Shown here one piece after another: positions 34,893-44,523 of a stretch of 64,000 nt of DNA. Under the pieces are notes generated by a model. It was not told where the DNA came from. It searched no databases and saw only the letters and a program-made list of their open reading frames with translations. Made by a program: the position numbers and the translations under genes. The first letter of the stretch is position 1. The number at the start of each line of letters is the position of its first letter. Location: contig NZ_JAHTBL010000005.1 of NCBI RefSeq assembly GCF_020177595.1, positions 238,608-302,607 of the forward strand, given 5' to 3'. The stretch is from Cognatishimia sp. MH4019. GTDB lineage: Bacteria; Pseudomonadota; Alphaproteobacteria; Rhodobacterales; Rhodobacteraceae.

Positions 34893-35732
34893 TCAGATTG
34901 TGCAAGCGGTAGAAATTCTCGTTGTGCCGCACGCGAGGTGCGCATCTGCTGCCTTCTTTCGGTAAAACCCACGCCCGCGCTTCTTCTTGAGCGCGAACAT
35001 ATCGGGGTTGCGCACCGCGTAATGATTGATCTGCGCGTATTCTGTCGAGAACTCGCTTTCGCCAATATAGGCAGAGCCGCCAGACCGACTGCCCGCGATC
35101 CAGCCTTTATTGGCATCGCGCTCTGCGTTCCAAGGCACATCGCCCGCCAAAAGGAAATCATCAAGGCTCAGCTCGGCGCCTTTAACAATCTGAGGGCGGT
35201 GCATGTTGCCATAGGTAAACCCCAGCACACCGCGCTCGTACCGGAAGATCGATTTCACGTGACACGGCTTCCCGCTGGGTTGCTTTTCTGCCGTCGAGAA
35301 GTCCTCGGACACCTGCCGTTGGATCACCCCGGTCGTTCCGCCATCGCCGAACAGACGCCACGGAATGATCATCCCCTTCTTGCGTCCCAGCTTGACGATC
35401 AGATCGTCCACATAGCCATCACCCAGATGGATATTTAGATACTCATCCGCGTCCAGAAAGGCGAACCAATCGCCATCCTGCAAAAGCCCCGATTTGTTGA
35501 GCGCCATGATCGCCGATCTCTGAGGTCCAAACCGCGGATCAGGCTTATGCGGCAAGTGTTTGGCGATCAGCTCTGCCTGCTCCATCGCGTCCAGCAGCGC
35601 ATCCGTCCCATCTGTGCAATCGTTTGAGGCGATATAGATCGTGTCAAACCCGATCAGCCGGTGATACGCGACCCATTCAAGGAGTGTCGAACCTTCGTTT
35701 TTCACCGCAGAGAATAAGACTTTTCGGCTCAA
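34893..35732 (-). CDS. GT2-family glycosyltransferase with 3' frameshift
   Basis: A 279-residue frame from TTG 35732 (AAAGGAG upstream). VKNEGSTLLEWVAYHRLIGFD and FLDADEYLNI (DxD-type metal site) identify the glycosyltransferase family 2 group that adds sugars in the cytoplasm. The frame ends in an unrelated tail (AAD AHLACGTTRISTACTI). A GT-like continuation (RHNENFYRLHNLNDAEDRTI, then LRHKPELDKLIESYL) lies in the -1 frame from about 34950 to 34762. One base was apparently lost or gained near the AAAGAAGG at about 34956-34963. It may be a pseudogene, a recoded gene or a sequencing error. Confidence 0.75.
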   Translation of the reverse strand: MSRKVLFSAVKNEGSTLLEWVAYHRLIGFDTIYIASNDCTDGTDALLDAMEQAELIAKHLPHKPDPRFGPQRSAIMALNKSGLLQDGDWFAFLDADEYLNIHLGDGYVDDLIVKLGRKKGMIIPWRLFGDGGTTGVIQRQVSEDFSTAEKQPSGKPCHVKSIFRYERGVLGFTYGNMHRPQIVKGAELSLDDFLLAGDVPWNAERDANKGWIAGSRSGGSAYIGESEFSTEYAQINHYAVRNPDMFALKKKRGRGFYRKKAADAHLACGTTRISTACTI

Positions 35733-35887
35733 CGACTTCCGCTCCTTTTACGCAATCAGGTAGCACTACGCCAAAAAGCTCGCAAGTTTTTAGGTCTGCA
35801 AGCCAATGGAGTTAGGTATCGGCAAAATGCTTGAAAGGCGGGACACCCTCCCTGCCAGATTCAGAACGTCAGACTTGCAGGTGCCTC

Positions 35888-36781
35888 CTAAGCCGTCAGC
35901 CCCTCCGGCTCCACCAACCCATTCGCCCGGCAGCACGCCGTCAACGTATTGGCCAGCAGACACGCAATCGTCATCGGCCCCACACCGCCCGGCACCGGCG
36001 TAATCGCCCCCGCCACAGCCGCGCAACTGTCGTAATCGACATCGCCCACCAACCGCGTACCGCCCTCGGGCTTTTCAATCCGGTTGATGCCCACGTCAAT
36101 CACAGTCGCCCCAGGCTTGATCCAGTCGCCCGGCACCATCTGAGGCCGCCCGACAGCCGCCACCACAATATCCGCGCGCCGCACCACATCCGGCAAATCC
36201 TTGGTCCGCGAATGCGCAATCGTCACCGTGCAGCTGTCACCCAGCAACAACTGCGCCATCGGCTTGCCAACGATATTACTGCGCCCGATCACCACTGCAT
36301 CCATCCCGCTGAGCGACCCATGATGATCCCGCAGCATCATCAGACAGCCCAGCGGCGTGCACGGCACCATGCTTTTCTGCCCGGTCCCAAGCAGGCCCAC
36401 ATTACTGATATGAAACCCGTCCACATCTTTGGCCGGATCAATCGAGTTAATCACCAGATCCTCGTCCAGATGCCCCGGCAACGGCAATTGCACCAAAATC
36501 CCATGAATGCTCGGATCGCCATTCAACTCCGCGATCAACGCCAGCAGATCCGCCTCAGACGTGTCCACGTCCAGCTTATGCTCGACCGAGTGCATACCCA
36601 CCTCGACAGTCATCTTCCCCTTCGAGCGCACATAGACCTGAGACGCAGGGTCCTCCCCCACCAGCACCACGGCCAGACCCGGCGTGATCCCGTTTTCCTC
36701 TTTGATCCGGGACACATGCGCGGCCACCTTGCCCCGCACGCTTGCCGCAAACGCTTTGCCGTCGATCACTGTCGCTGTCAT
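35888..36781 (-). CDS. folD: Methylene-THF dehydrogenase / methenyl-THF cyclohydrolase
   Basis: A 297-residue bifunctional FolD that interconverts methylene-, methenyl- and 10-formyl-tetrahydrofolate with NADP+. Signatures: [20 protein letters not shown] (active-site Tyr/Lys region), [14 protein letters not shown] [20 protein letters not shown], and [17 protein letters not shown] for NADP binding. The ATG at 36781 gives the family N-terminus [10 protein letters not shown]. It starts right after the chorismate mutase stop (36783) and belongs with fhs and formate dehydrogenase in one-carbon metabolism. Confidence 0.96.
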   Translation of the reverse strand: MTATVIDGKAFAASVRGKVAAHVSRIKEENGITPGLAVVLVGEDPASQVYVRSKGKMTVEVGMHSVEHKLDVDTSEADLLALIAELNGDPSIHGILVQLPLPGHLDEDLVINSIDPAKDVDGFHISNVGLLGTGQKSMVPCTPLGCLMMLRDHHGSLSGMDAVVIGRSNIVGKPMAQLLLGDSCTVTIAHSRTKDLPDVVRRADIVVAAVGRPQMVPGDWIKPGATVIDVGINRIEKPEGGTRLVGDVDYDSCAAVAGAITPVPGGVGPMTIACLLANTLTACCRANGLVEPEGLTA

Positions 36782-36782
36782 C

Positions 36783-37088
36783 TTACCCGTCTTTCCTATC
36801 GCCCATATGCCGCTCCTCGCGCGCAATGGACCAGTCAATCATCTCGCGCCACAGGCGCTCTGCCAGATCCACATCAAACCCGGCCTCTCCAGCGGCCACC
36901 CGCACCTTGGCCACAACGTCCTCAACACGCGCCGGAATATTCGCCGGCAAACCCGCCGCTTCCTTGATCTGAGCCGCGCGATCTATGAACGCAGCCCGCC
37001 GTGCCAAAAGCGCCACCAACTCCCGGTCCAGCGCATCAATTCCGGCGCGAATATCAACCATGTCCAAACACTCAGATGGCGGTTTCAT
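36783..37088 (-). CDS. Chorismate mutase (AroQ type)
   Basis: A 101-residue AroQ-fold protein: [30 protein letters not shown] with the conserved Arg/Asp/Lys pattern, [17 protein letters not shown], and a third helix [13 protein letters not shown]. It converts chorismate to prephenate for Phe/Tyr synthesis. The length fits monofunctional enzymes. It is packed against folD with a one-base gap, so the two are probably co-transcribed although their pathways differ. Confidence 0.92.
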   Translation of the reverse strand: MKPPSECLDMVDIRAGIDALDRELVALLARRAAFIDRAAQIKEAAGLPANIPARVEDVVAKVRVAAGEAGFDVDLAERLWREMIDWSIAREERHMGDRKDG

Positions 37089-37238
37089 AAGTCATAACTC
37101 CAATGACAGTCGCCTCTGACCTAAGCCACCCGATCCCCACCTTCAACGCGACACCTCATCCCTTCTTTTGTCCGCAAATACCTCCCGCCCGGAGGGCATG
37201 GCGGCGGGCCGGGGCTCGATGCCCCGGCGCGGCGCTCC

Positions 37239-38915
37239 CTAGAACAAACCTTCGATCTGGCCTTCGTCGTTCAGGCGAATATTCTCTGCCGACGGCACGC
37301 GCGGCAGACCCGGCATCGTCATGATCTCGCCGCAGACAACAACCACGAAACCGGCCCCCGCGCTTAGCCGTACTTCACGGATCGGCACGGAAAACCCGGT
37401 CGGCGCGCCGCGCTCATTCGGATCGGTCGAGAAGGAGTATTGCGTTTTCGCCATGCAGATCGGCAGGTTGCCATAACCCTGCTCTTCCCACAGCTTCAAC
37501 TGACCCAGGATCTTCTGATCCGCGATCACGCCATCCGCATGGTAAATCTGCTTGGCAATCGTCTCGATCTTCCCGATCAACGGCATGTCATCGCCATAGA
37601 TCGGCGCAAACTCACTCGCCCCGCTCTCGGCAATCTCGGCCACCCGCGTCGCCAAGGCTTCGGAGCCTTCCGAGCCCAGCTCCCAATGGCGGCTTAAAAT
37701 CGCTTCCGAGCCTTGCGAGGCGACATACTCCTGCACCGCCGCCACTTCCGCCTCTGTGTCGTTGACAAAGTGGTTAATGGCCACGACAACCGGCACGCCG
37801 AACCCTTTGAGGTTCCCGATATGCCGCCCAAGGTTTGCACAGCCCGCTTTCACGGCCTCGACATTCTCTTCACCAAGGTCGGCCTTCGCGACACCACCGT
37901 TCATCTTCATCGCGCGCACGGTGGCGACCAGCACCACACAATCGGGTGCCAGGCCCGCCTTCCGGCATTTGATGTTCATGAATTTCTCAGCGCCCAGATC
38001 GGCCCCGAAACCGGCTTCCGTCACAACGTAATCGGCAATTTTCAAAGCCGTCGTCGTCGCGATGACCGAGTTACAGCCATGCGCGATATTCGCGAACGGA
38101 CCGCCATGCACAAACGCGGGATTGTTCTCCAGCGTCTGCACAAGGTTCGGCTGCATCGCATCTTTCAGCAGAACCGTCATCGCGCCTTCCGCCTTGATAT
38201 CGCGGCAAAACACGGGGCTGCGGTCGCGACGGTAGGCCACGATCATATCACCCAGACGCTGCTCCAAGTCCTTGAGATCCTTGGCCAAACACAGGATTGC
38301 CATCACTTCCGAGGCCACCGTGATGTCAAACCCGGCCTCCCGCGGAAAGCCATTGGCCACCCCGCCCAAAGACGCCGTGATCTGGCGCAGCGCGCGGTCA
38401 TTCATGTCCACAACGCGCTTCCACTGAACGCGGCGAATATCAATCTCGGCCCCGTTGCCCCAATAGATGTGGTTGTCGATCATCGCGGACAAAAGCGAAT
38501 GCGCGGACGTAATCGCATGGAAATCGCCCGTGAAGTGAAGGTTCATATCCTCCATCGGCACGATCTGCGCGTAACCACCACCAGCGGCCCCGCCTTTCAT
38601 CCCGAAATTCGGCCCGAGCGAGGCTTCGCGGATGCAGACAGCCGCCTTCTTGCCGATGCGGTTCAGACCATCGCCCAGACCCACGGTCGTCGTGGTCTTG
38701 CCCTCGCCCGCAGGGGTCGGGTTGATCGCGGTGACCAGCACCAGCTTGCCGTTCTTGTTGCTCTGAACAGAGTTAATGAACGACTGACTCACCTTGGCCT
38801 TGTCGTGGCCATAAGGCAGCAGATCATCGCTGCCGATCCCCAGCTTGGCACCGATCTCTTGGATCGGTTTCTTGTTCGCTTCGCGGGCGATTTCGATGTC
38901 GGTCTTGTAAGCCAT
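37239..38915 (-). CDS. fhs: Formate-tetrahydrofolate ligase
   Basis: A 558-residue ligase making 10-formyl-THF from formate, THF and [23 protein letters not shown] is the nucleotide-binding loop, and [28 protein letters not shown] and [13 protein letters not shown] are family blocks. Length is standard. It lies 21 bases downstream of fdsA, so formate could be either oxidised by Fds or captured as C1 units by Fhs and FolD. Confidence 0.97.
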   Translation of the reverse strand: MAYKTDIEIAREANKKPIQEIGAKLGIGSDDLLPYGHDKAKVSQSFINSVQSNKNGKLVLVTAINPTPAGEGKTTTTVGLGDGLNRIGKKAAVCIREASLGPNFGMKGGAAGGGYAQIVPMEDMNLHFTGDFHAITSAHSLLSAMIDNHIYWGNGAEIDIRRVQWKRVVDMNDRALRQITASLGGVANGFPREAGFDITVASEVMAILCLAKDLKDLEQRLGDMIVAYRRDRSPVFCRDIKAEGAMTVLLKDAMQPNLVQTLENNPAFVHGGPFANIAHGCNSVIATTTALKIADYVVTEAGFGADLGAEKFMNIKCRKAGLAPDCVVLVATVRAMKMNGGVAKADLGEENVEAVKAGCANLGRHIGNLKGFGVPVVVAINHFVNDTEAEVAAVQEYVASQGSEAILSRHWELGSEGSEALATRVAEIAESGASEFAPIYGDDMPLIGKIETIAKQIYHADGVIADQKILGQLKLWEEQGYGNLPICMAKTQYSFSTDPNERGAPTGFSVPIREVRLSAGAGFVVVVCGEIMTMPGLPRVPSAENIRLNDEGQIEGLF

Positions 38916-38936
38916 AGGCGTGGTCTTTCTTAGAGG

Positions 38937-41714
38937 TCACTCAGCGGCGACAGATTGCAACTCGGCAGGCTCGACACGGACGGCCGAGAACTTGAATTCA
39001 GGGATTTTGCCGAAAGGATCGACGGCAGAATTGGTTAATATGTTGGCCGCAGCCTCGACATAGGCGAAGGGCAGGAACACCATGTCTTCGGCCACCGCGC
39101 GGTCCGCGCGGGCCATCACAACAAGGCTGCCGCGACGGGTCGTCAGCTTCAAATGCCCGCCCGGCTCAACACCCAGTTTGCGCAGGGTTTTCGGATGCAG
39201 CGAACAGTTCGCCTCAGGCTCCACCGCGTCCAGCACGGGCGCGCGGCGGGTCATCGTACCGGTATGCCAATGCTCCAACTGTCGCCCTGTGGTCAGGATC
39301 ATCGGGAAGTTCTCGTCCGGCACCTCAGCCGGCGGCGTCACCCGCGCAGGCGTGAACATCGCCCGTCCCGCACGGCGCGGGAACCCGTCGCCAAAGACCA
39401 CGGCCTGCCCCGGATCGGTGTTGGACAGCGACGGATAGGTCACCGCGCTTTCCTTCTCGAGCCGCTTCCACGTGATGTGATGCAGCGAGCGCATTGACAT
39501 CTTCATCTCGTCAAAGACCTCGCGCGGATCGTCATAATCCCAATCCAGACCCACGCCCCGCGCCATCTCGACGATGATTTCCCAATCCTCACGCGCCTCG
39601 CCGGGTGCATCGACCGCCTTGCGCGCCACCTGCACCTGACGGTTGGTATTGGTGACCGTGCCTGACTTCTCAGGAAACGCCGACGACGGCAGGATCACAT
39701 CCGCAAACATCGCCGTTTCGGTCATGAAAATATCCTGCACCACCAGATGTGTCAGCCGCGCCAGCGCCTTGCGGGCATGCTCCACATCCGGGTCCGACAT
39801 CGCGGGGTTCTCGCCCATGATATACATGCCGCTGATCTCGCCCCGATAAATCGCGTCGATAATCTCGACCACGGTCAAACCGGGTTTGGCATCAATCTCG
39901 GTGCCCTTCCAGATATGCCGGAACAATTCGCGCACTTCCTCATCCGCTACCGACTGATAATCCGGCAAAACCTGCGGAATAAGCCCCGCATCCGACGCGC
40001 CCTGCACGTTATTCTGCCCCCGCAGCGGATGCAGCCCCGTCCCGGGCCGCCCGATCTGCCCACAGAGCAGCGCCAGCGCGATCAGACACCGCGCATTATC
40101 CGTGCCGTGGATGTGCTGCGAAACGCCCATCCCCCAAAAGATCATCGCATTCGTGGCCCCCGCATAAGTGCGCGCCACATCGCGGATCATCTCGGGCGTG
40201 ATGCCACACAGCTCCGACATCCGCTCGGGCGTAAACGCCCGAATATGCTCACGGAATTCAAAGAATCCTTCGGTGAAGCCCTCAATATATTGCCGGTCAT
40301 AAAGCTTCTCTTCCACGATCACATTCATGATCGCGTTCAGCAAAGCCACGTCCGTCCCCGGCCGGAACTGGAGCATATGCGACGCATGCCGCTTCAACCC
40401 CTGCCCGCGCGGATCCATGATAATCAACTCACCACCGCGCTTGGCGAACTGCTTGAAGAACGTCGCCGCAACCGGATGGTTCTCGGTCGGGTTCGCCCCA
40501 ATCACAATCGCCACATCCGCGTTCTCAATCTCATTAAACGTCGCCGTCACAGCGCCGGAACCGACGTTCTCCATCAACGCCGCAACCGAGGACGCGTGAC
40601 ACAGCCGCGTGCAGTGATCGACGTTGTTGTGCTTGAAGCCCTGCCGGATCAGCTTCTGGAACAAATACGCCTCTTCATTCGTGCATTTCGCGCTGCCAAA
40701 CCCGGCCACCGACGCGCCACCATAATAGCTGCGCAGGTCCACCAGCCCCTTCGCGGCAACCTCCAACGCCTCCTCCCACGTCGCCTCGCGGAAATGCGTA
40801 AACGGGTTTGCAGGATCCACGTTCAGCCCCTTTTCCGGCGCATCTTCACGCCGGATCAGCGGTGTCGTCAGCCGGTGCGGATGGTGAATGTAGTCAAACC
40901 CGAACCGCCCCTTCACGCACAAACGCCCCTCATTCGCAGGCCCGTTGATCCCCTCAACATACTTAACGGCCCCGTCCTTGATCTTGAGCGACACCTGACA
41001 GCCCACCCCACAGAACGGGCAAACCGATTGCACCTCTTCCTCGAAATCCTTGCTATCGCCGACCTGCGCCTCATCCACCACAGACGACGGCATCAGCGCC
41101 CCTGTCGGACACGCCTGCACGCATTCACCGCAAGCCACACAGGTGCTGTCGCCCATCGGGTCGGCAAAATCGAAGGTCGGATAGCTGTCATGGCCACGCC
41201 CCGCCATGCCGATCACATCATTGACCTGCACCTCGCGACACGCCCGCACGCACAGCCCGCATTGGATGCAGGCATCAAGGTTAACGCTCATCGCGATATG
41301 GCTGTCATCCAGCAGCGGAATGCGCTCTTTCTCCAGCTTCGGAAAGCGGCTGCCTTCAACCCCCACGGCCTCGGCCATATCCCACAGATGCGCGGATTTA
41401 TCATGCGCCACGTCACGCTCTGGCTGATCGGCGACCAGCATTTCGACAACCATCTTGCGCGCGGTCTTCGCGCGCGCAGAATCCGTCGTTACAACCATGC
41501 CGTCCATAGGCTCGCGAATGCAGGACGCAACCAGCGTCCGCTCACCCTCAACCTCGACCATACAAGCGCGGCAATTGCCATCGGGGCGATAGCCCGGCGC
41601 AGGCTTGTGGCACAGATGCGGGATCACCAGACCGCGCCCGTTGGCGACCTCCCAAATGGTCTCTCCGGGGGCTGCAGTGACGGTTTCACCGTCGAGGGTA
41701 AAGGTCACGGTCAT
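38937..41714 (-). CDS. fdsA: NAD-dependent formate dehydrogenase, catalytic alpha subunit
   Basis: A 925-residue Mo- or W-bis-MGD enzyme oxidising formate to CO2 in the cytoplasm. Domain order: N-terminal [2Fe-2S] domain (about 1-80, CHKPAPGYRPDGNCRACMVE), NuoG-like Cys region, two [4Fe-4S] ferredoxin motifs (CIQCGLCVRACREV, CVACGECVQACPTG), a further CPFCGVGC cluster, then the molybdopterin domains. The metal ligand is Cys in DHCTRLCHAS, not selenocysteine. Electrons pass to FdsGB and NAD+. It is downstream of fdsB, separated by two palindromes. Confidence 0.97.
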   Translation of the reverse strand: MTVTFTLDGETVTAAPGETIWEVANGRGLVIPHLCHKPAPGYRPDGNCRACMVEVEGERTLVASCIREPMDGMVVTTDSARAKTARKMVVEMLVADQPERDVAHDKSAHLWDMAEAVGVEGSRFPKLEKERIPLLDDSHIAMSVNLDACIQCGLCVRACREVQVNDVIGMAGRGHDSYPTFDFADPMGDSTCVACGECVQACPTGALMPSSVVDEAQVGDSKDFEEEVQSVCPFCGVGCQVSLKIKDGAVKYVEGINGPANEGRLCVKGRFGFDYIHHPHRLTTPLIRREDAPEKGLNVDPANPFTHFREATWEEALEVAAKGLVDLRSYYGGASVAGFGSAKCTNEEAYLFQKLIRQGFKHNNVDHCTRLCHASSVAALMENVGSGAVTATFNEIENADVAIVIGANPTENHPVAATFFKQFAKRGGELIIMDPRGQGLKRHASHMLQFRPGTDVALLNAIMNVIVEEKLYDRQYIEGFTEGFFEFREHIRAFTPERMSELCGITPEMIRDVARTYAGATNAMIFWGMGVSQHIHGTDNARCLIALALLCGQIGRPGTGLHPLRGQNNVQGASDAGLIPQVLPDYQSVADEEVRELFRHIWKGTEIDAKPGLTVVEIIDAIYRGEISGMYIMGENPAMSDPDVEHARKALARLTHLVVQDIFMTETAMFADVILPSSAFPEKSGTVTNTNRQVQVARKAVDAPGEAREDWEIIVEMARGVGLDWDYDDPREVFDEMKMSMRSLHHITWKRLEKESAVTYPSLSNTDPGQAVVFGDGFPRRAGRAMFTPARVTPPAEVPDENFPMILTTGRQLEHWHTGTMTRRAPVLDAVEPEANCSLHPKTLRKLGVEPGGHLKLTTRRGSLVVMARADRAVAEDMVFLPFAYVEAAANILTNSAVDPFGKIPEFKFSAVRVEPAELQSVAAE

Positions 41715-41731
41715 GGCTTTGGCTCCCTCAC

Positions 41732-41791
41732 GTCCCGGACCAGATCCGGGACCTCTTGGGTGGCGGAAAGGTCCCGGGTCAGGCCCGGGAC
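41732..41791. repeat. Pair of REP-like palindromes between fdsB and fdsA
   Basis: Two inverted repeats at 41732-41752 and 41771-41791. The second is the exact reverse complement of 554-574 in the sucD spacer, and again two copies stand side by side. A strong hairpin inside an operon may stabilise or attenuate the fdsB-fdsA transcript. Confidence 0.8.
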
Positions 41792-41808
41792 GCGGAGGGA
41801 ATACGACA

Positions 41809-43494
41809 TCAGATTTCCTCCTTGAAATGCTGCATCACCAGCTTGATCGGGTTGGGCGCCGCCTGCCCCAGCCCGCAAATGCTGGCGTCGGTCATCGCGG
41901 TACACAGATCGCCCAGCAAATCCTGATCCCAAACCGGCTCTTGCATCAGCTTGACGGCCTTCTCGCAGCCCACGCGACACGGCGTGCATTGCCCGCAGCT
42001 TTCATCCTCAAAAAACCGCAGCATGTTCAGCGCGGCATCGCGGGCCGCATCCTGATCGGACAGCACGACAACCGCCGCCGATCCAATAAACGTGCCCAAA
42101 GGCTGCAACGTGTCAAAGTCCAACGGCACATCGTCAATTGACGCAGGGAGCAGCCCTGAGGACGGCCCACCCGGCTGATACGCCTTGAACACATGGCCAT
42201 CCGCCATGCCGCCCGCCGCTTCGATAATGTCCAAAATCGTGGACCCTGCGGGCAGCAGATATACGCCCGGCTCTGCCACGCGACCTGACACCGAATAGCT
42301 GCGCAGGCCCACACGTCCATTCATCTCGACCGAGTTCAAAACCTCCGGCCCTTCGCGGCAAATCTTGGCGACCCAATACAAAGTCTCGACGTTATGCACC
42401 AAGGTCGGGCGATCAAAAACGCCGACCTGAGCCACGAACGGAGGGCGATGCCGCGGCAACCCGCGCTTGCCCTCGATGCTTTCGATCATCGCGCTTTCTT
42501 CGCCGCAGATATACGCCCCAGCCCCGCGCCGCAGGTCGATATAGCCCTCAGCAACGATGCCCGCCGCCTCAAGTGCGGCAATCTCGGTGCGCAGAATGTC
42601 CAGCACCGCCGGATATTCGTCGCGCATATAGATAAAGCACGTCCCGGCCTCGACCGCCCAAGCCGCGATCAGCATCCCCTCAAGGAAGAGATGCGGCGTC
42701 CGCTCCAGATAATAGCGGTCTTTGAACGTGCCCGGCTCGCCTTCGTCGCCGTTCACGGCCAGATAACGCGGGCCTTCATTGCCCCGTACAAAACCCCACT
42801 TTTTGCCAGACGGGAACCCGGCCCCGCCAAGGCCGCGCAGACCCGAGGACAGCACGGTTTCCTGCACGTCTTCCCAATCGCCATCTGCGCGCAACGACTT
42901 CAGCGCCGCATAGCCGCCATCCGCGACATAGGCGTCGAAATCCTCGTAATCCGGCACATGCGCATGGGTGTCGCCCGCCGCAATCGCGGCCTCCACATTT
43001 TCGACCGTGGCGTTGTCGATATGGTTATGCCCCAGCTCTAGTACCGGCGCGGTATCGCACCGCCCCATGCACGGCGCGCGCAGAACGCGGACCTCGGACG
43101 CATCCAGACCGTCCTCCAGCGCGGCTTTCAACTGCTGCGCCCCAGCCAACTCGCACGACAGGGAATCGCACACGCGGATGGTCAGCGCAGGCGGCACCGC
43201 CTCGCCTTCTTTCACCACATCGAAATGCGCATAAAATGTCGCGACCTCGTAAACCTCGGCCATGCTCAGCTTCATCTCTTCGGCCAGCGCGCGCAGATGC
43301 GCCGCCGACAGACAACGATGCGCGTCCTGAATAAGGTGCATAAATTCAATCAGCAGATCCCGGCGGCGCGGGCGGTCGCCCAACAGCGCGCGCACCTCGG
43401 CCAAGGCGGCGTCGTCATACTGACGGCCCTTTGGCGTGACGCGGCCCTTGCCCCGCCCCGATTTCCAAACGCCCTTACGATCGTCCAATGCCAT
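41809..43494 (-). CDS. fdsB: Formate dehydrogenase gamma-beta fusion (NuoE-NuoF-like)
   Basis: A 561-residue protein joining two subunits that are separate (FdsG and FdsB) in Cupriavidus-type enzymes. Residues about 1-155 are NuoE-like with the [2Fe-2S] set CDSLSCELAG and APCMGRCDTAP. Residues about 200-561 are NuoF-like: GLRGLGGAGFPSGKKW (FMN), GDEGEPGTFKDR (NAD), and the [4Fe-4S] CGQCTPCRVGCEK. It passes electrons from FdsA to NAD+. It is first in the minus-strand fds-fhs cluster. Confidence 0.95.
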   Translation of the reverse strand: MALDDRKGVWKSGRGKGRVTPKGRQYDDAALAEVRALLGDRPRRRDLLIEFMHLIQDAHRCLSAAHLRALAEEMKLSMAEVYEVATFYAHFDVVKEGEAVPPALTIRVCDSLSCELAGAQQLKAALEDGLDASEVRVLRAPCMGRCDTAPVLELGHNHIDNATVENVEAAIAAGDTHAHVPDYEDFDAYVADGGYAALKSLRADGDWEDVQETVLSSGLRGLGGAGFPSGKKWGFVRGNEGPRYLAVNGDEGEPGTFKDRYYLERTPHLFLEGMLIAAWAVEAGTCFIYMRDEYPAVLDILRTEIAALEAAGIVAEGYIDLRRGAGAYICGEESAMIESIEGKRGLPRHRPPFVAQVGVFDRPTLVHNVETLYWVAKICREGPEVLNSVEMNGRVGLRSYSVSGRVAEPGVYLLPAGSTILDIIEAAGGMADGHVFKAYQPGGPSSGLLPASIDDVPLDFDTLQPLGTFIGSAAVVVLSDQDAARDAALNMLRFFEDESCGQCTPCRVGCEKAVKLMQEPVWDQDLLGDLCTAMTDASICGLGQAAPNPIKLVMQHFKEEI

Positions 43495-43554
43495 GCCAAG
43501 CCTCCCTCAGCGCACACCAACTCGCCGTTGATGAGACGCGAAAATACACAAATG

Positions 43555-43568
43555 CATACGGTTGTATG
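43555..43568. promoter_or_regulatory. Palindrome upstream of fdsB
   Basis: CATAC-GGTT-GTATG (43555-43568) is a perfect 5-bp-arm palindrome about 60 bases upstream of the fdsB start. The half-site GTATG/CATAC is of the kind bound by dimeric GntR or LysR regulators. No regulator gene adjoins it. Confidence 0.35.
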
Positions 43569-43656
43569 AGACACAGATATGGTCATTTCCGACATCAGCT
43601 GTCGGCGCGCGTCTCTACTGGCACACGCTCTGACGCCTATCGGAAATTTTGAGGCC

Positions 43657-44523
43657 CTATCGGGTGTCTCGCCCGCGGGCCAGCTCGACGTTCAGGGCAG
43701 CGCCCAGCAGAATCAAAAACGCGCTGATATAGAGCCACATCAGCATCGCGATCACCGCCCCGATAGAGCCGTAGACCTCGTTATAGGTGCCGAAATTCGA
43801 CAGATAGACGGAAAAGGCCGCCGACGCACCAGCCCAGAAAATCACCACCAGAAAGCTGCCCGGTGTGATCCAGCTCATCTTGTAGACCGGGCGGTTCGGG
43901 CCATACCGATATAGTAGGCTCAGCGCCATCAGCAGCACCGTGATTGCCGTGCTCCAGCGCAGCAGTTCGACGACGACCTCTGCAAACGCGCCCAGCGGCA
44001 GGAATGCCAGAATGATCGGCACAATCACGATTGTCGTCAGCGCGACCAGCGCCACGCCCACCAGACAAGCCGTCAGGAACAGGGCGGTCAGATAATGCAT
44101 CACCCCGCCCCGGTTGGACGACCCGTGGATCGTGTTCAGCCCCCGGATCAGCGCGCTGACCCCGGAGCGCGCCGACCACAGCGCAAAGAGGATAGATATC
44201 GCGCCCGCCCAGCCCAGCGTAGAGGAGGACGTGCGCACCAGCCGGTCCACCTGATTGCCCAACAATCGAAACGCATCCGCCGGGATGATTCCGCGCATCA
44301 ACTCCAACTGCGCATCCACAATCGATGGGTCCGACACCAGACCCCAAATCGCAATGATCGCTGCCAATCCGGGAAAGACCGCCAAGATGCCATAAAACGC
44401 AATGCCCGCCGAAATCAGCGCGAGGTTCTTCTGGTCAATTGCGTTGAACACCCCCACCAACGCCTTCCACCACAACCGACGGTTCGAGATATCGGCTCGC
44501 ATATCTTCTTGCGTCTGGCTCAC
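43657..44523 (-). CDS. YihY/BrkB-family inner-membrane protein
   Basis: A 288-residue polytopic protein of the YihY/virulence factor BrkB family, with about six membrane helices. ALISAGIAFYGILAVFPGLAAII and GSIGAVIAMLMWLYISAFLILLGAALN are family-characteristic blocks. The GTG at 44523 overlaps the stop of the ABC transporter gene (44520). Function of the family is unresolved; it is not an RNase, as once proposed. Coupled translation suggests association with the exporter. Confidence 0.93.
   Translation of the reverse strand: MSQTQEDMRADISNRRLWWKALVGVFNAIDQKNLALISAGIAFYGILAVFPGLAAIIAIWGLVSDPSIVDAQLELMRGIIPADAFRLLGNQVDRLVRTSSSTLGWAGAISILFALWSARSGVSALIRGLNTIHGSSNRGGVMHYLTALFLTACLVGVALVALTTIVIVPIILAFLPLGAFAEVVVELLRWSTAITVLLMALSLLYRYGPNRPVYKMSWITPGSFLVVIFWAGASAAFSVYLSNFGTYNEVYGSIGAVIAMLMWLYISAFLILLGAALNVELARGRDTR

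Noticed and set aside
39747..41825. Long open frame opposite fdsA
   Set aside because: Antisense shadow of a well-supported catalytic subunit; Arg/His/Pro-rich translation, no domain.
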